Source: Natrinema sp046097095 (GTDB taxonomy: Archaea; Halobacteriota; Halobacteria; Halobacteriales; Natrialbaceae). From it: a stretch of DNA of 64,000 nucleotides. How positions within the stretch are numbered: position 1 is the stretch's first letter; every line of letters starts with the position of its first letter. Under the pieces are notes generated by a model that saw only the letters and a program-made list of their open reading frames with translations, had not been told where the DNA came from and did not search any database. Both the position numbers and the translations under genes were made by a program. This document shows, in pieces, positions 26,469 to 34,455 of the stretch. Location: assembly GCF_046097095.1 (NCBI RefSeq), contig NZ_CP175698.1, forward strand, positions 2,480,001 to 2,544,000, in the 5' to 3' direction.

Positions 26469-27077
26469 ATGTTGCCGTTCGATCCATCTGATATGGGTCA
26501 GCGTCACCTCGAGACCGATGGTGAACCGACGATCGACTGTGCCACTCGCCGGCTGGCGGTGGACTCCGCGGCCGACGTCGCTCGAGCGGCGTTCGATCAC
26601 GCGGGCGAACTGACGACCTTGGAGTACGGTCGATCGGCGGCCGTGCTCGGGGCCGTTCGGCTCGCGTGTCGTCGCACCCGCATCGGTGAGCCCGACCGCG
26701 AGGAGTTCGCGGCCGCGTTCGACGTCGAACCGGATCGCGTCATCGCGGCTGACGAGCTACTGGCGGAACACCTGGGCTCGCCGGCCGACGCCGCCGACGT
26801 TCGCTCGCTGCGACGCCGGCTCGTCGTGGCCCGCGAGATCCTGGCTGCGGTCGAGCGCGGCCGCAACGCTGGCCCCCAGCTCCCGGGCTCGCGCCTCGCT
26901 GACGTCGCGCCCTTCCTGCTCGCTCGCGCGAGCAGCCACCTCGACTCCCGCACAGACCGCACATTTCCGGGGCTGGAAGCGACGGCACTTCGCGATCACG
27001 TCGCGCGCCTCGAGGCCGACCTCGAGTTCGCGCGGCTGGGCACGCGGCTGTACGCGTCGCTCCGCATCGAGGAGTGA
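26469..27077 (+). CDS. Uncharacterised soluble protein
   Basis: 202 residues from the ATG at 26469, beginning MLPFDPSDMGQRHLE; another ATG eight codons later is possible. The body is mostly alpha-helical, rich in Ala, Arg, Asp and Glu, with SRLADVAPFLLARASSHLD near the end. No catalytic motif or membrane segment is visible and I do not recognise the family. Base use is ordinary for the window. The upstream DNA is unusually A/T-rich and holds a dyad, which suggests real regulation. It is convergent with the CARF-like regulator 42 bases downstream. Confidence 0.65.
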   Translation: MLPFDPSDMGQRHLETDGEPTIDCATRRLAVDSAADVARAAFDHAGELTTLEYGRSAAVLGAVRLACRRTRIGEPDREEFAAAFDVEPDRVIAADELLAEHLGSPADAADVRSLRRRLVVAREILAAVERGRNAGPQLPGSRLADVAPFLLARASSHLDSRTDRTFPGLEATALRDHVARLEADLEFARLGTRLYASLRIEE

Positions 27078-27119
27078 TCGCCACACCGCCCGCTCCGTCT
27101 ACCACACTGCCCGCTCCGT

Positions 27120-27992
27120 CTATCGGACGTAGTTCGCCTCGTCGCCGAGCTTGTGGCGAAACGCTCGGTAGGCGTTCTCGCCGCGCTCGGTCAGTTCGAC
27201 CACGCGCCGGCGGCCGACGGACTCGATCGTGACGTAGCCGTCTTCGGAGAGCGGCTCGAGGACGTGCGTATCGAGGACGCGAAACGCCCCCTTATCCTCG
27301 CCGGAGCGGTCGTCGGGCGAGCGGCGATCGGCCATAAACGAGAGGTCGCGGTCCCGCGCGTACTCGATCAGGTCTTTCTTCTTCGGCGGCGCGGTCCGAT
27401 CCTCGTGGTAGCCGTCCCACGCGTCGGGGTCGGCGAGAAACTCCATGATAGCGACCTGATCGCGCGTCGGCGACTCGATCGGATAGGTCGGCACCTCCTC
27501 GATCTCGTCGACGCCGACAGAAACGGGTTCGGACGTCCCGTCGTGGGCGTACGACGACGGCTCGACGTAGTAGGCCTGTGCGTTCGTCGAAACATCCATG
27601 CACGCGATCGTCGCGCCGATCGCCGGGATCGTGCCCGCGCCGGAGACATTGACGTACACCTGATCGTCCCCGTGTCTGGCGGCGATCGTCGTCACGTCGC
27701 CGAGGACCGCGTAGACGTTCGTCAGATCGCACTCCCACGTCCGAACCTCGGGAACGATCGACTCGAGTTCGTCGCGCAACGCCGCGTGGTAGTCGGCGGC
27801 CGCCGTCGCGTTTCGCGTTTCGTGTCCGTCGACGCTCTCCTCGCTTTGCCCGCGTTTGCCGTGTCTGTGACCGCTCGCGCTGTCGTCCTCGAGCAGATAC
27901 ACGAGGTCGGCCCGCTGGTCCCGAATCGGCTCGAGAATACGATCGAACTCGTAGCCCAGCGGCACGACGTGAACTCGCTTGACGACGTCCAT
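27120..27992 (-). CDS. CARF-like/winged-helix regulator (HFX_2341-type)
   Basis: 290 residues. The N-terminal Rossmann-like half (1-165) opens KRVHVVPLGYEFDRI and holds YVNVSGAGTIPAIGATI, which resembles the ligand-binding loop of CARF domains (often NxSGGT). The C-terminal half (about 190-290) reads as a winged helix with RRRVVELTERGENAYRAF. An insertion at about residues 40-67, rich in His, Gly and Arg, breaks the first half. I recall haloarchaeal proteins of this plan as HFX_2341-family regulators. CARF domains sense cyclic oligonucleotides in CRISPR systems, but no cas gene is in view. Ligand and targets are unknown. Confidence 0.75.
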   Translation of the reverse strand: MDVVKRVHVVPLGYEFDRILEPIRDQRADLVYLLEDDSASGHRHGKRGQSEESVDGHETRNATAAADYHAALRDELESIVPEVRTWECDLTNVYAVLGDVTTIAARHGDDQVYVNVSGAGTIPAIGATIACMDVSTNAQAYYVEPSSYAHDGTSEPVSVGVDEIEEVPTYPIESPTRDQVAIMEFLADPDAWDGYHEDRTAPPKKKDLIEYARDRDLSFMADRRSPDDRSGEDKGAFRVLDTHVLEPLSEDGYVTIESVGRRRVVELTERGENAYRAFRHKLGDEANYVR

Positions 27993-28116
27993 ACCTCGAG
28001 AGGCGTGTCAACGAAAATAACTACTGTGGAATCGGCGGGGCCGGCTCGAGTCGAACTCTACCTCGGCCGGTCGACCGCCGGACATCGGCCGCTCGTCGAA
28101 CCATCGCCGGGCGGGA

Positions 28117-28174
28117 CTGAAAGGGGCGACGCGCTCGGCGAGCCGCAACTCGCCGAGCACGTCGGGGCTTTCGG
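28117..28174. other. Long symmetric stem-loop in the 27993-28265 intergenic region
   Basis: Outer arms CUGAAAG/CUUUCGG (28117-28123 and 28168-28174) flank a 3x3 internal loop of GGG facing GGG. Then come CGACG/CGUCG pairs, one C-A mismatch and a perfect ten-pair stem GCTCGGCGAG/CTCGCCGAGC (28133-28142 and 28149-28158), closed by the hexaloop CCGCAA. The element lies between two divergent genes (27992 and 28266). It may be a structured RNA, a terminator, or an interspersed repeat. It is about 125 bases upstream of the CARF-like gene and about 90 upstream of the HAD gene. Confidence 0.5.
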
Positions 28175-28265
28175 GGACGTTCACGGTTTTAATACGGATC
28201 GCGTCCACACAGCATTCACCTAGTCGGCGAAACGTTGAGAACGCCTGCCCGCATACGCACACCGG

Positions 28266-28940
28266 ATGGCCGCCTACGACGCGATCTGTTTCGATCTCGA
28301 TATGACGATCTGCGAATCGACTCAGGACGCCGCGGGGCTGCTCGCGTCTACCTTCGACGGTGCCGACTGCGAGCCGTTCTGTACGCCCGCCGATTTGCGG
28401 GCCGCCGTGCCGGACCTGCCGACCGCCGAGACGGACCGCGAGTTCTACGAGCACCTCTTTACCGAGGTCGCAGGCCGCGCCGGCGTCGATGCAGGTGTCG
28501 CGCCGACGCTCGCCCGGGAGTATCTCGAGCGGCAGGATCCGACCGCCGTCGCGTTCCGGCCCGGCGCGAAGGCGGCGCTCGAGTGCGCCCGCGACCTGGG
28601 TCGAGTCGGGCTCATCACGAACGGCGGTCGGCAAACGCAAACGGAGAAACTCGAGGCCCTCGGCATCGGCGATGCGTTCGATGCGCGGGTGTTCACCGAG
28701 CCGAGCGACGGCATTCATCCGAAACCCAGCGCGGCACCGTTCGAGCGCGCGCTCGCCGACCTCGGAGTCGCGTCCGACGCGGCCATCCACGTCGGCGATT
28801 CCTTACACGCCGATATCGCGGGGGCCAACGCGATGGGGCTGGACTCGGCCTGGGTAGACACCGGGCGCGACGACGGCCCGCGCGACCACGAACCGACCTA
28901 CGAACTCGCGTCGCTCGAGTCCTTCGAGACGATCGTCTGA
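28266..28940 (+). CDS. HAD-superfamily hydrolase
   Basis: 224 residues. Motif I is CFDLDMTICES, with Met where most members have Gly (DxDGT). Motif II is GLITNGGRQTQ, the motif III lysine is in IHPKPSAAPFE and motif IV is HVGDSLHADIAGANAMG. The cap is helical (about 20-95). The family includes phosphatases of small phosphorylated metabolites; the substrate is unknown. It is a different subgroup from the HAD gene at 20839-21498, judging by the cap and the DSLHxDI motif. Confidence 0.87.
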   Translation: MAAYDAICFDLDMTICESTQDAAGLLASTFDGADCEPFCTPADLRAAVPDLPTAETDREFYEHLFTEVAGRAGVDAGVAPTLAREYLERQDPTAVAFRPGAKAALECARDLGRVGLITNGGRQTQTEKLEALGIGDAFDARVFTEPSDGIHPKPSAAPFERALADLGVASDAAIHVGDSLHADIAGANAMGLDSAWVDTGRDDGPRDHEPTYELASLESFETIV

Positions 28941-28961
28941 GCCGATCGAGTACGGACGCGG

Positions 28962-29501
28962 TTACCTCCTATTCGGCAGGATATCCGTGTGCACGACAGC
29001 GCGGTACTTGCTGTCGGTCGCTTCCGTGACTCGCTTGAGCAGCGCCGCCGCATGGGGGACGTTCTCGGGCAGTTCGAACGGATCGTCGTCGTCCTCGTCG
29101 CGTTGCCGACAGAGCTTGACGAACGCGAGCAAGTGGTCGGCGGTGTCAGTGCGGGCGTACACTACGCCGATGTCTTGGTCGAACCCGTCGCGCCAAGTCT
29201 CGATCACCGGCTCGGCCGCCTGTCTGGGCCGTCGCAGTCGCTCGGTGAGGTCGTCGGTATCGATCTCGTCCGCCTGACCGTCCACCATTCCGTCGAAGAC
29301 CGCCCGCGGGTCGCCTGCCTCCTCGAGTGGCGGGGCGGTCGCTTCCGCCTCGAGCAGTTCGGCGAACGCCTCGAGTTCCTCCCGGTGGACCGCGACGGGG
29401 TACACGAAGTCGTGTGTCTCCTTTGGCAGCGTGTACGATTGTCCTTCGATCCCCTGCTCGCCGGGACCCGACGTCCCCAGCATCTGATCGAGTATTCCCA
29501 T
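28962..29501 (-). CDS. Uncharacterised acidic protein
   Basis: 179 residues starting MGILDQMLGTSGPGEQG. The middle has THDFVYPVAVHREELEAFAELLE and the end a helical segment with ENVPHAAALLKRVTEATDSKYRAVVHTDILP. It has no membrane helix, signal or metal motif. I do not recognise the family; it looks like a conserved haloarchaeal cytosolic protein. It is convergent with the HAD gene (21-base gap) and lies downstream of the SprT-like gene on the same strand. Confidence 0.65.
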   Translation of the reverse strand: MGILDQMLGTSGPGEQGIEGQSYTLPKETHDFVYPVAVHREELEAFAELLEAEATAPPLEEAGDPRAVFDGMVDGQADEIDTDDLTERLRRPRQAAEPVIETWRDGFDQDIGVVYARTDTADHLLAFVKLCRQRDEDDDDPFELPENVPHAAALLKRVTEATDSKYRAVVHTDILPNRR

Positions 29502-29575
29502 ACCCGAAACAGGAAGGGTAAGGCGAATAAGTGTTGCGCGCTCGACTCAATTCCGATCTGCTCGGTGCTGTCTCG

Positions 29576-30208
29576 CTACCACTCCTCGCCGAGTGCTGCC
29601 TTCACCCCACCGTAGCCGCTCGCCGTCGTCCACGTCCGGCCGCTGGCCGCGTGTTCGACCTCGTACGAGCCGCCACATCCCCCGCAACGGTACTGATCGG
29701 GCGCTTTCACCGGTCTCGAGGCGCGGTGGCGTTTCGCCCGCCAGTCGCAGTCGTCGGCGAGACACCGGAGGACGTACCGCGGCTCGGCGAACGCCTCGCA
29801 GTACCGCGGTGCCTCGAGCGCTGCGGCTCGCTCGCGAAATCGGTCCCCGTGGCCTGACTCGCCGAACCGCTGGAACTCCCAGGCGTGGACAAGTTCGTGG
29901 CGGACGACGCCCGCGAACGTCGGCCACTCGTATCGCTCGTAGGCCCGCCGGGTGAGCACGATCGTCGCCACCTCGCGGCCAGCGTCCCAGCGACACGCCC
30001 CCGCCCGGCGGCGCGCCCGCGTCGAGACCTCCCACTCGAGGGCCGCGAGATCGACAACCAACTCGCACTCGTCGACGACCTCGCGGGCGTGGATCCGCGC
30101 GCGGGCGGTGATTTCGTCCGCTAGCGTGTACTCCTCGCCGTCGGTCACGGACTCGAGATGGGAGACTGCGACCGAAGGTCTTCCGATGGCCGACAGCTCA
30201 CATGCCAT
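29576..30208 (-). CDS. SprT-like zinc metalloprotein
   Basis: 210 residues from the ATG at 30208. Zinc-site motif VRHELVHAWEFQRFGESGHGDRF gives the HExxH-type ligands plus a downstream His. A C-terminal zinc ribbon follows with CLADDC and YRCGGCGGSYE. SprT/Spartan-type proteins digest DNA-protein crosslinks in eukaryotes; the archaeal role is presumed similar (inference). The chosen start is supported by the A/T-rich TATA-like element about 25-30 bases upstream on the minus strand; the longer reading from 30235 would start inside that element. Confidence 0.85.
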   Translation of the reverse strand: MACELSAIGRPSVAVSHLESVTDGEEYTLADEITARARIHAREVVDECELVVDLAALEWEVSTRARRRAGACRWDAGREVATIVLTRRAYERYEWPTFAGVVRHELVHAWEFQRFGESGHGDRFRERAAALEAPRYCEAFAEPRYVLRCLADDCDWRAKRHRASRPVKAPDQYRCGGCGGSYEVEHAASGRTWTTASGYGGVKAALGEEW

Positions 30209-30228
30209 GCCTGACTGCACGACACAAA

Positions 30229-30257
30229 TTAACAATTTAACTCGATATTTTTGTTAA
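30229..30257. promoter_or_regulatory. A/T-rich divergent promoter with inverted repeat
   Basis: TTAACAA (30229-30235) and TTGTTAA (30251-30257) are inverted copies 15 bases apart. The left arm overlaps the TATA element expected for the SprT-like gene on minus. The stretch separates that gene from the CDF exporter, so a metal-responsive repressor site is plausible. Confidence 0.45.
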
Positions 30258-30290
30258 GGTTGCTAGTATACATGCCGTTTTGTAGCAGCC

Positions 30291-30300
30291 GAATTAATAA
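30291..30300 (+). promoter_or_regulatory. TATA-like element for the CDF exporter
   Basis: GAATTAATAA is centred about 31 bases before the ATG at 30327. Confidence 0.55.
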
Positions 30301-30326
30301 GCAGGCCGCACCGAGTTCGAACAACG

Positions 30327-31289
30327 ATGGGACACACTGAGTCGGCACACGCCCGCGACGACTCACACGACGGCCACGGCCACGACCACGGCGGTCACGG
30401 TCACGGCGACGGATCGACGAGCAGCCGCAAGCTCGCCGCCGTCTCGCTCATCAACGTCGTCGGGTTCTTCGTGGAACTGGCCGGCGGGCTGGCGTTTGGT
30501 TCGGTCGCGCTCATCAGCGACGCCGTCCACATGCTGTTCGACGCGCTCGCGTACGTGATGGCCTTTGCCGCCTCCTACGTCGCCGAACGCTACGGCGAGG
30601 GCGACCGCTGGTCGTACGGCCTCCATCGCCTCGAGCCCTTCGCGGCCTTCCTCAACGGCCTCCTGCTCCTGCCGATGGTCGGCTTCATCCTCTGGGAATC
30701 GTACCAACGGTTCCTCGAGCCGGCCGCTATTTCCATCGGAACGGGGCCGACACTCGCCATCGCGGCGGGTGGGCTCGCGGTCAACGTCGTCTCGGTGCTC
30801 GTCCTGCAGGGCGACGCGATGAGCCTCAACGAGAAGGGCGCGTTCTATCACCTCCTGGGCGACGCCGGCGGCTCGGTCGCCGTCATCGTCTCCGTGATCG
30901 CCATCGAGGTGACCGGAATCCGCGTCATCGACCCGTTCACTGCGGCGCTGATCGCCGCCGTCGTGGCCTGGTCTGCGGTGACGGTGTTGCGCGGCAGCGG
31001 CGAGATCTTCTTCCTCAAGACGCCCCTCGAGAGCGACGCAATCCGGGACCACGTGATCGACATCGAGGGTGTCGAGCGAGTCGACGACTTCCACGCGTGG
31101 CAGATCTGTAGCCAGATCACGGTCGCGACGATGCACGTCGAAACCGGCGTCGAGACGATGGCGGAGGCAGAAGCAGTCCTACAGCGCGTTCACGACGAAC
31201 TCGCGAGCCACGGCGTCGATCACGCTACCGTCGAACTCGGCCCCGGCTACGCCGACCGCGACGTACACCTCGATACGCACTGCCACTGA
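30327..31289 (+). CDS. Cation diffusion facilitator (zinc/metal exporter)
   Basis: 320-residue inner-membrane metal/proton antiporter. The N-terminus is a His-rich metal-binding stretch (HGHDHGGHGHGDG, about 15-30). Six hydrophobic helices (about 35-225) carry the metal-site motifs HMLFDALAYVM and HLLGDAGGS, with the paired His/Asp ligands of the family in TM2 and TM5. The C-terminal cytoplasmic ferredoxin-like domain (about 235-315) includes DFHAWQICSQITVATMHVE. The likely substrate is zinc, with cobalt or cadmium possible. The A/T-rich upstream dyad suggests metal-dependent control. Confidence 0.93.
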   Translation: MGHTESAHARDDSHDGHGHDHGGHGHGDGSTSSRKLAAVSLINVVGFFVELAGGLAFGSVALISDAVHMLFDALAYVMAFAASYVAERYGEGDRWSYGLHRLEPFAAFLNGLLLLPMVGFILWESYQRFLEPAAISIGTGPTLAIAAGGLAVNVVSVLVLQGDAMSLNEKGAFYHLLGDAGGSVAVIVSVIAIEVTGIRVIDPFTAALIAAVVAWSAVTVLRGSGEIFFLKTPLESDAIRDHVIDIEGVERVDDFHAWQICSQITVATMHVETGVETMAEAEAVLQRVHDELASHGVDHATVELGPGYADRDVHLDTHCH

Positions 31290-31356
31290 GCGGTGGTACG
31301 TGGCGCTGACGGGCGACGGAATCTTTCGAGAAACAGGAACTCCGACGGCGGCGACC

Positions 31357-32151
31357 TTAGACCTCGAGTGCCAGTCCGGCTTCGGTCAGCGCCTCGTCGA
31401 CCGTGAGATCGTCGTGGACGACCCCGGAGACCGCTCGCGCGATTGCTTCTGGGTCTTCGTGCTGGAAGATCGACCGGCCCATCGAGACACCGGCACCGCC
31501 GGCGTCCATCACGCCGCGGACCATCTCGATGGTCTCACGGTCGGACCCTCTCGAGCCGCCGGCGATGACCACCGGCAGCCGGGTTGATTCGACGACGTGC
31601 TGGAAGCTGTCGGCGTCGCCGCTGTAGCCCGTCTTGACGATGTCTGCCCCCAGTTCCTCGGCGAACCGGACCGCGTGGCCGAGCGCCTCGGGGTCCTCGG
31701 AGTCGACGCCGGGGCCGCGGGCGTAGGCCATCGCGAGGACCGGCATCCCGAACCGTGTGGCTTTCTCGGTGACCTCCGAGAGCTGAGTGAGCTGATCCGG
31801 TTCGTAGTCGGAGCCGACGTTGATGTGGAAGGAGACGGCATCGGCGCCGACCCGGATCGCCTCCTCGACGGTGCCGGTCATGCGCTTATCGCTCTCGTCG
31901 GGGCCGATCGTCGTCGAGCCGTTGAGGTGGACGATGTAGCCCTGTTCGTTTTTGTTATCGTGGACGCGGGGCGCGATCCCCTTCTGCGTGAGGACCGCGT
32001 CGGCCCCGCCGCTGGTTACGCCGTCGATCGTCGATTCGATGTCTTTCAGCCCCTGGACGGGACCCATGGTGATCCCGTGATCCATTGGGACGATTACGTA
32101 CGATCCGTCTGTCCCGATCCGTTCGAGTCGTGCGTCAATTCCTGTAGTCAT
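31357..32151 (-). CDS. 2-Amino-3,7-dideoxy-D-threo-hept-6-ulosonate synthase
   Basis: First committed enzyme of the archaeal aromatic pathway (often named AroA' or ADH synthase). It condenses L-aspartate semialdehyde with 6-deoxy-5-ketofructose 1-phosphate. 264 residues. It belongs to the class I aldolase fold, with YVIVPMDHGITMGP at the N-terminal part and ADIVKTGYSGD holding the Schiff-base lysine. A C-terminal phosphate loop contains IAGGSRGSDRETIEMV. It is the last gene of the trpC-trpB-trpA operon; the 24-base gap to trpA indicates co-transcription. Its product feeds dehydroquinate synthase II (25076-26275). Confidence 0.93.
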   Translation of the reverse strand: MTTGIDARLERIGTDGSYVIVPMDHGITMGPVQGLKDIESTIDGVTSGGADAVLTQKGIAPRVHDNKNEQGYIVHLNGSTTIGPDESDKRMTGTVEEAIRVGADAVSFHINVGSDYEPDQLTQLSEVTEKATRFGMPVLAMAYARGPGVDSEDPEALGHAVRFAEELGADIVKTGYSGDADSFQHVVESTRLPVVIAGGSRGSDRETIEMVRGVMDAGGAGVSMGRSIFQHEDPEAIARAVSGVVHDDLTVDEALTEAGLALEV

Positions 32152-32175
32152 TGCGGGTGTGTAGCAAGCTTGCGG

Positions 32176-33114
32176 TTATGGCTGTTCTGGTTCCGGTGCG
32201 TCTTCCGCGTCGGCGTCGCCCCCATCTGCGGCCCCGCGGCGCGCGCCGCGTTTGAGTTCGCGGGCTTTGGCCTCGAGCACGTCGACCGCGTCGCTCGGCT
32301 CGTCGCTCGAGGCACTGTGCTGGGACTCCGTCCCGGAGTCCGCTGAGCTGTGCTCTGCGATGATATCCACGAGCGCGCTGCCGACGATGACGCCGTCCGC
32401 GCCCGCCTCGACGATTTCGGCGGCATGATCGCCCTCGCTGACGCCGAAGCCGACGGCCTTGGGCACGTCGTACTCCGAGAGGCGCGCGAGGCTGTCGTGG
32501 GTCGCCGTCGAGACGTTCGCGCGCGCCCCCGTCGTTCCGAGGCGGGCCTGGACGTAGGCAAAGCCCGAGACCTGCGACATGATGGCCTCGAGGCGCTCGC
32601 CCTCGGTCGTCGGCGCGATGATGAAGACGAGATCGAGTCCGTGGTCGTCGCAGGCCTCCCGCAGCGGGTCGGCCTCCTCGGCGGGGAGGTCGGGGACGAT
32701 GATCCCCGAGAGCCCGGCCTCGGCGGCGCGCTCGACGAACGGCCGCACGTCCGGTTCCGATCCATACTGCAGGATCATGTTGTAGTACGTCATCACCAGC
32801 AGCGGTGCCTCGGTCTCGAGGTCGTCGACCATCTCGAAGAAGCCCTTGGGGGTCGTCCCGGCCTCGAGCGCGCGCGTAATCGCAGCCTGAATCGTCGATC
32901 CCTCGGCGACCGGTTCCGAGAAGGGGAGGCCGAGTTCGATCAGGTCCGAGCCGCCGCGGTCGAGGGCCTCGACGTAGGCCTTCGTGTCCTCGAGAGAGGG
33001 GTCGCCGGCCGTGATGTAGGTGATCAGCGCGGGGTGGTTCTCGCGGACGGCGGCTTCGACGTCACTGTCGTATCCGTCGGCTTCGCCGCTGGCCGGTCGG
33101 TCGTCGTCGCTCAC
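32176..33114 (-). CDS. trpA: Tryptophan synthase alpha subunit
   Basis: Cleaves indole-3-glycerol phosphate to indole plus glyceraldehyde 3-phosphate. 312 residues. Motifs present are ELGLPFSEPVAEG, YVQARLGTTGAR and GFGVSEGDHAAEI; the catalytic acids lie in the first motif region. Length exceeds the usual 265-280 because of an inserted Ser/Asp/Glu-rich loop (about residues 251-274) and an acidic tail ending EDAPEPEQP. The insertion DNA holds the perfect hairpin GGACTCCG-TCC-CGGAGTCC at 32323-32341. The start overlaps the trpB stop by four bases, giving coupled translation. Confidence 0.95.
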   Translation of the reverse strand: MSDDDRPASGEADGYDSDVEAAVRENHPALITYITAGDPSLEDTKAYVEALDRGGSDLIELGLPFSEPVAEGSTIQAAITRALEAGTTPKGFFEMVDDLETEAPLLVMTYYNMILQYGSEPDVRPFVERAAEAGLSGIIVPDLPAEEADPLREACDDHGLDLVFIIAPTTEGERLEAIMSQVSGFAYVQARLGTTGARANVSTATHDSLARLSEYDVPKAVGFGVSEGDHAAEIVEAGADGVIVGSALVDIIAEHSSADSGTESQHSASSDEPSDAVDVLEAKARELKRGARRGAADGGDADAEDAPEPEQP

Positions 33115-34430
33115 TGGTCGAACACCTCTACCTCGGGTGCGGCCTCGAGATCGCGCTTCTCGGTCTCCTCAAGCACCGTTTCGAGGTCTTTGTCACCGCG
33201 TCCGGAGACGTTGACGACGACGAGGTCGCCGAGTTCCTCGTGGGACTCTTCTAGGTACCCTAAGGCGTGACTCGACTCGAGCGCGGGAATGATCCCCTCG
33301 AGCCGGGAGAGCCGGTGGAAGCCGTCGAGCGCGTCCTCGTCGTCGACGCTCGCAGGCGTCACGCGGCCGGTCTCGACGAGATGCGAGAGCTCCGGGCCGA
33401 CGCCGGCGTAGTCGAGCCCCGCGCTGACGCTGTGGGACTCCATGATCTGGCCGTCGCCGCTCTGGAGGAGCTTCGTCATCGCACCGTGGAGGACGCCGTC
33501 GGTGCCCGTCGAGAGCGTCGCCGAGTTCGGCGCGACCCCGGCCTGCTCGTCGATCTCGAGGCTCGAGCCGCCCGCTTCGACCGCGTAGAGATCCACGTGC
33601 TCTCGCGGGCTGTGCCCGCTCGAGTCATCCGCGGAGCGTGGCTCCGCGCTCTCCTCGTCCTCGACGAACGCGTGGAAGGTTCCCATCGTGTTCGAGCCGC
33701 CGCCCGCGCAGGCGACGACGCTATCGGGCAATCGGTCGGCTTTCTCCCGAACCTGCTCGCGGATCTCGTCGCCGATGACCGACTGGAAGTCCCGAACCAT
33801 CTTCGGGAACGGGTGGGGACCGACGACCGAGCCGATCACGTAGTGGGTCCGCTCGACGGTGGTCGCCCAGTCGCGAAACGTTTCGTTGATCGCCTCTTTC
33901 AGGGTGCCGCTGCCGGCCTCAACCGGGTTTACCTCGGCCCCGTTCATCCGCATCCGGTAGACGTTGGGCCGCTGGCGGTTGACGTCCGTCCGACCCATGT
34001 AGATCTCACAGGGCATGTCGAGGTGGGCCGCGGCCATCGCGGTCGCGGTGCCGTGTTGTCCCGCGCCGGTTTCCGCGATGACCCGCTCTTTGCCCATGTA
34101 CTTTGCGAGCAGCACCTGCCCGAGTGCGTTGTTCAGCTTGTGTGCGCCGCCGTGGACGAGGTCCTCGCGTTTGAGGTAGATCTCGCGGTCGTAGCGCTCG
34201 CTCAGCCGGTCTGCGCGCTGAAGCGGCGTCGGCCGGCCGCCGAAATCGTGCAGCCGCTCGCGGAACTCGTCCATAAAGCCGTCCTCGTTTGCGAGGACGT
34301 ATCGCTCGTAGGCGTCCTCGAGTTCCTGTAGAGCCGGCATCAGGGCCTCCGGGACGTACTGGCCGCCGTAGTCGCCGAACGTGCCCGTGCGCCCGGAGTC
34401 GTGGTCGTCGCGTTCGCGTTCCGTGCTCAT
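33111..34430 (-). CDS. trpB: Tryptophan synthase beta subunit
   Basis: PLP enzyme joining indole and serine to tryptophan. 439 residues, compared with about 390-410 typical. PLP lysine is K98 in GGAHKLNNALGQ; the glycine loop is CAGGGSNTMGTF. An acidic, Ser/Arg-containing insertion (about 257-278, EEPRSADDSSGHSP-like) follows. The DNA of this insertion contains two perfect three-base-loop hairpins (33605-33619 and 33630-33648), in the same style as those in trpA and the 9246-9663 region. The trpA start overlaps its stop by four bases. Confidence 0.95.
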   Translation of the reverse strand: MSTERERDDHDSGRTGTFGDYGGQYVPEALMPALQELEDAYERYVLANEDGFMDEFRERLHDFGGRPTPLQRADRLSERYDREIYLKREDLVHGGAHKLNNALGQVLLAKYMGKERVIAETGAGQHGTATAMAAAHLDMPCEIYMGRTDVNRQRPNVYRMRMNGAEVNPVEAGSGTLKEAINETFRDWATTVERTHYVIGSVVGPHPFPKMVRDFQSVIGDEIREQVREKADRLPDSVVACAGGGSNTMGTFHAFVEDEESAEPRSADDSSGHSPREHVDLYAVEAGGSSLEIDEQAGVAPNSATLSTGTDGVLHGAMTKLLQSGDGQIMESHSVSAGLDYAGVGPELSHLVETGRVTPASVDDEDALDGFHRLSRLEGIIPALESSHALGYLEESHEELGDLVVVNVSGRGDKDLETVLEETEKRDLEAAPEVEVFDQ

Positions 34431-34455
34431 GTCTGGGTGTCTCCGTCGTGGTCGC

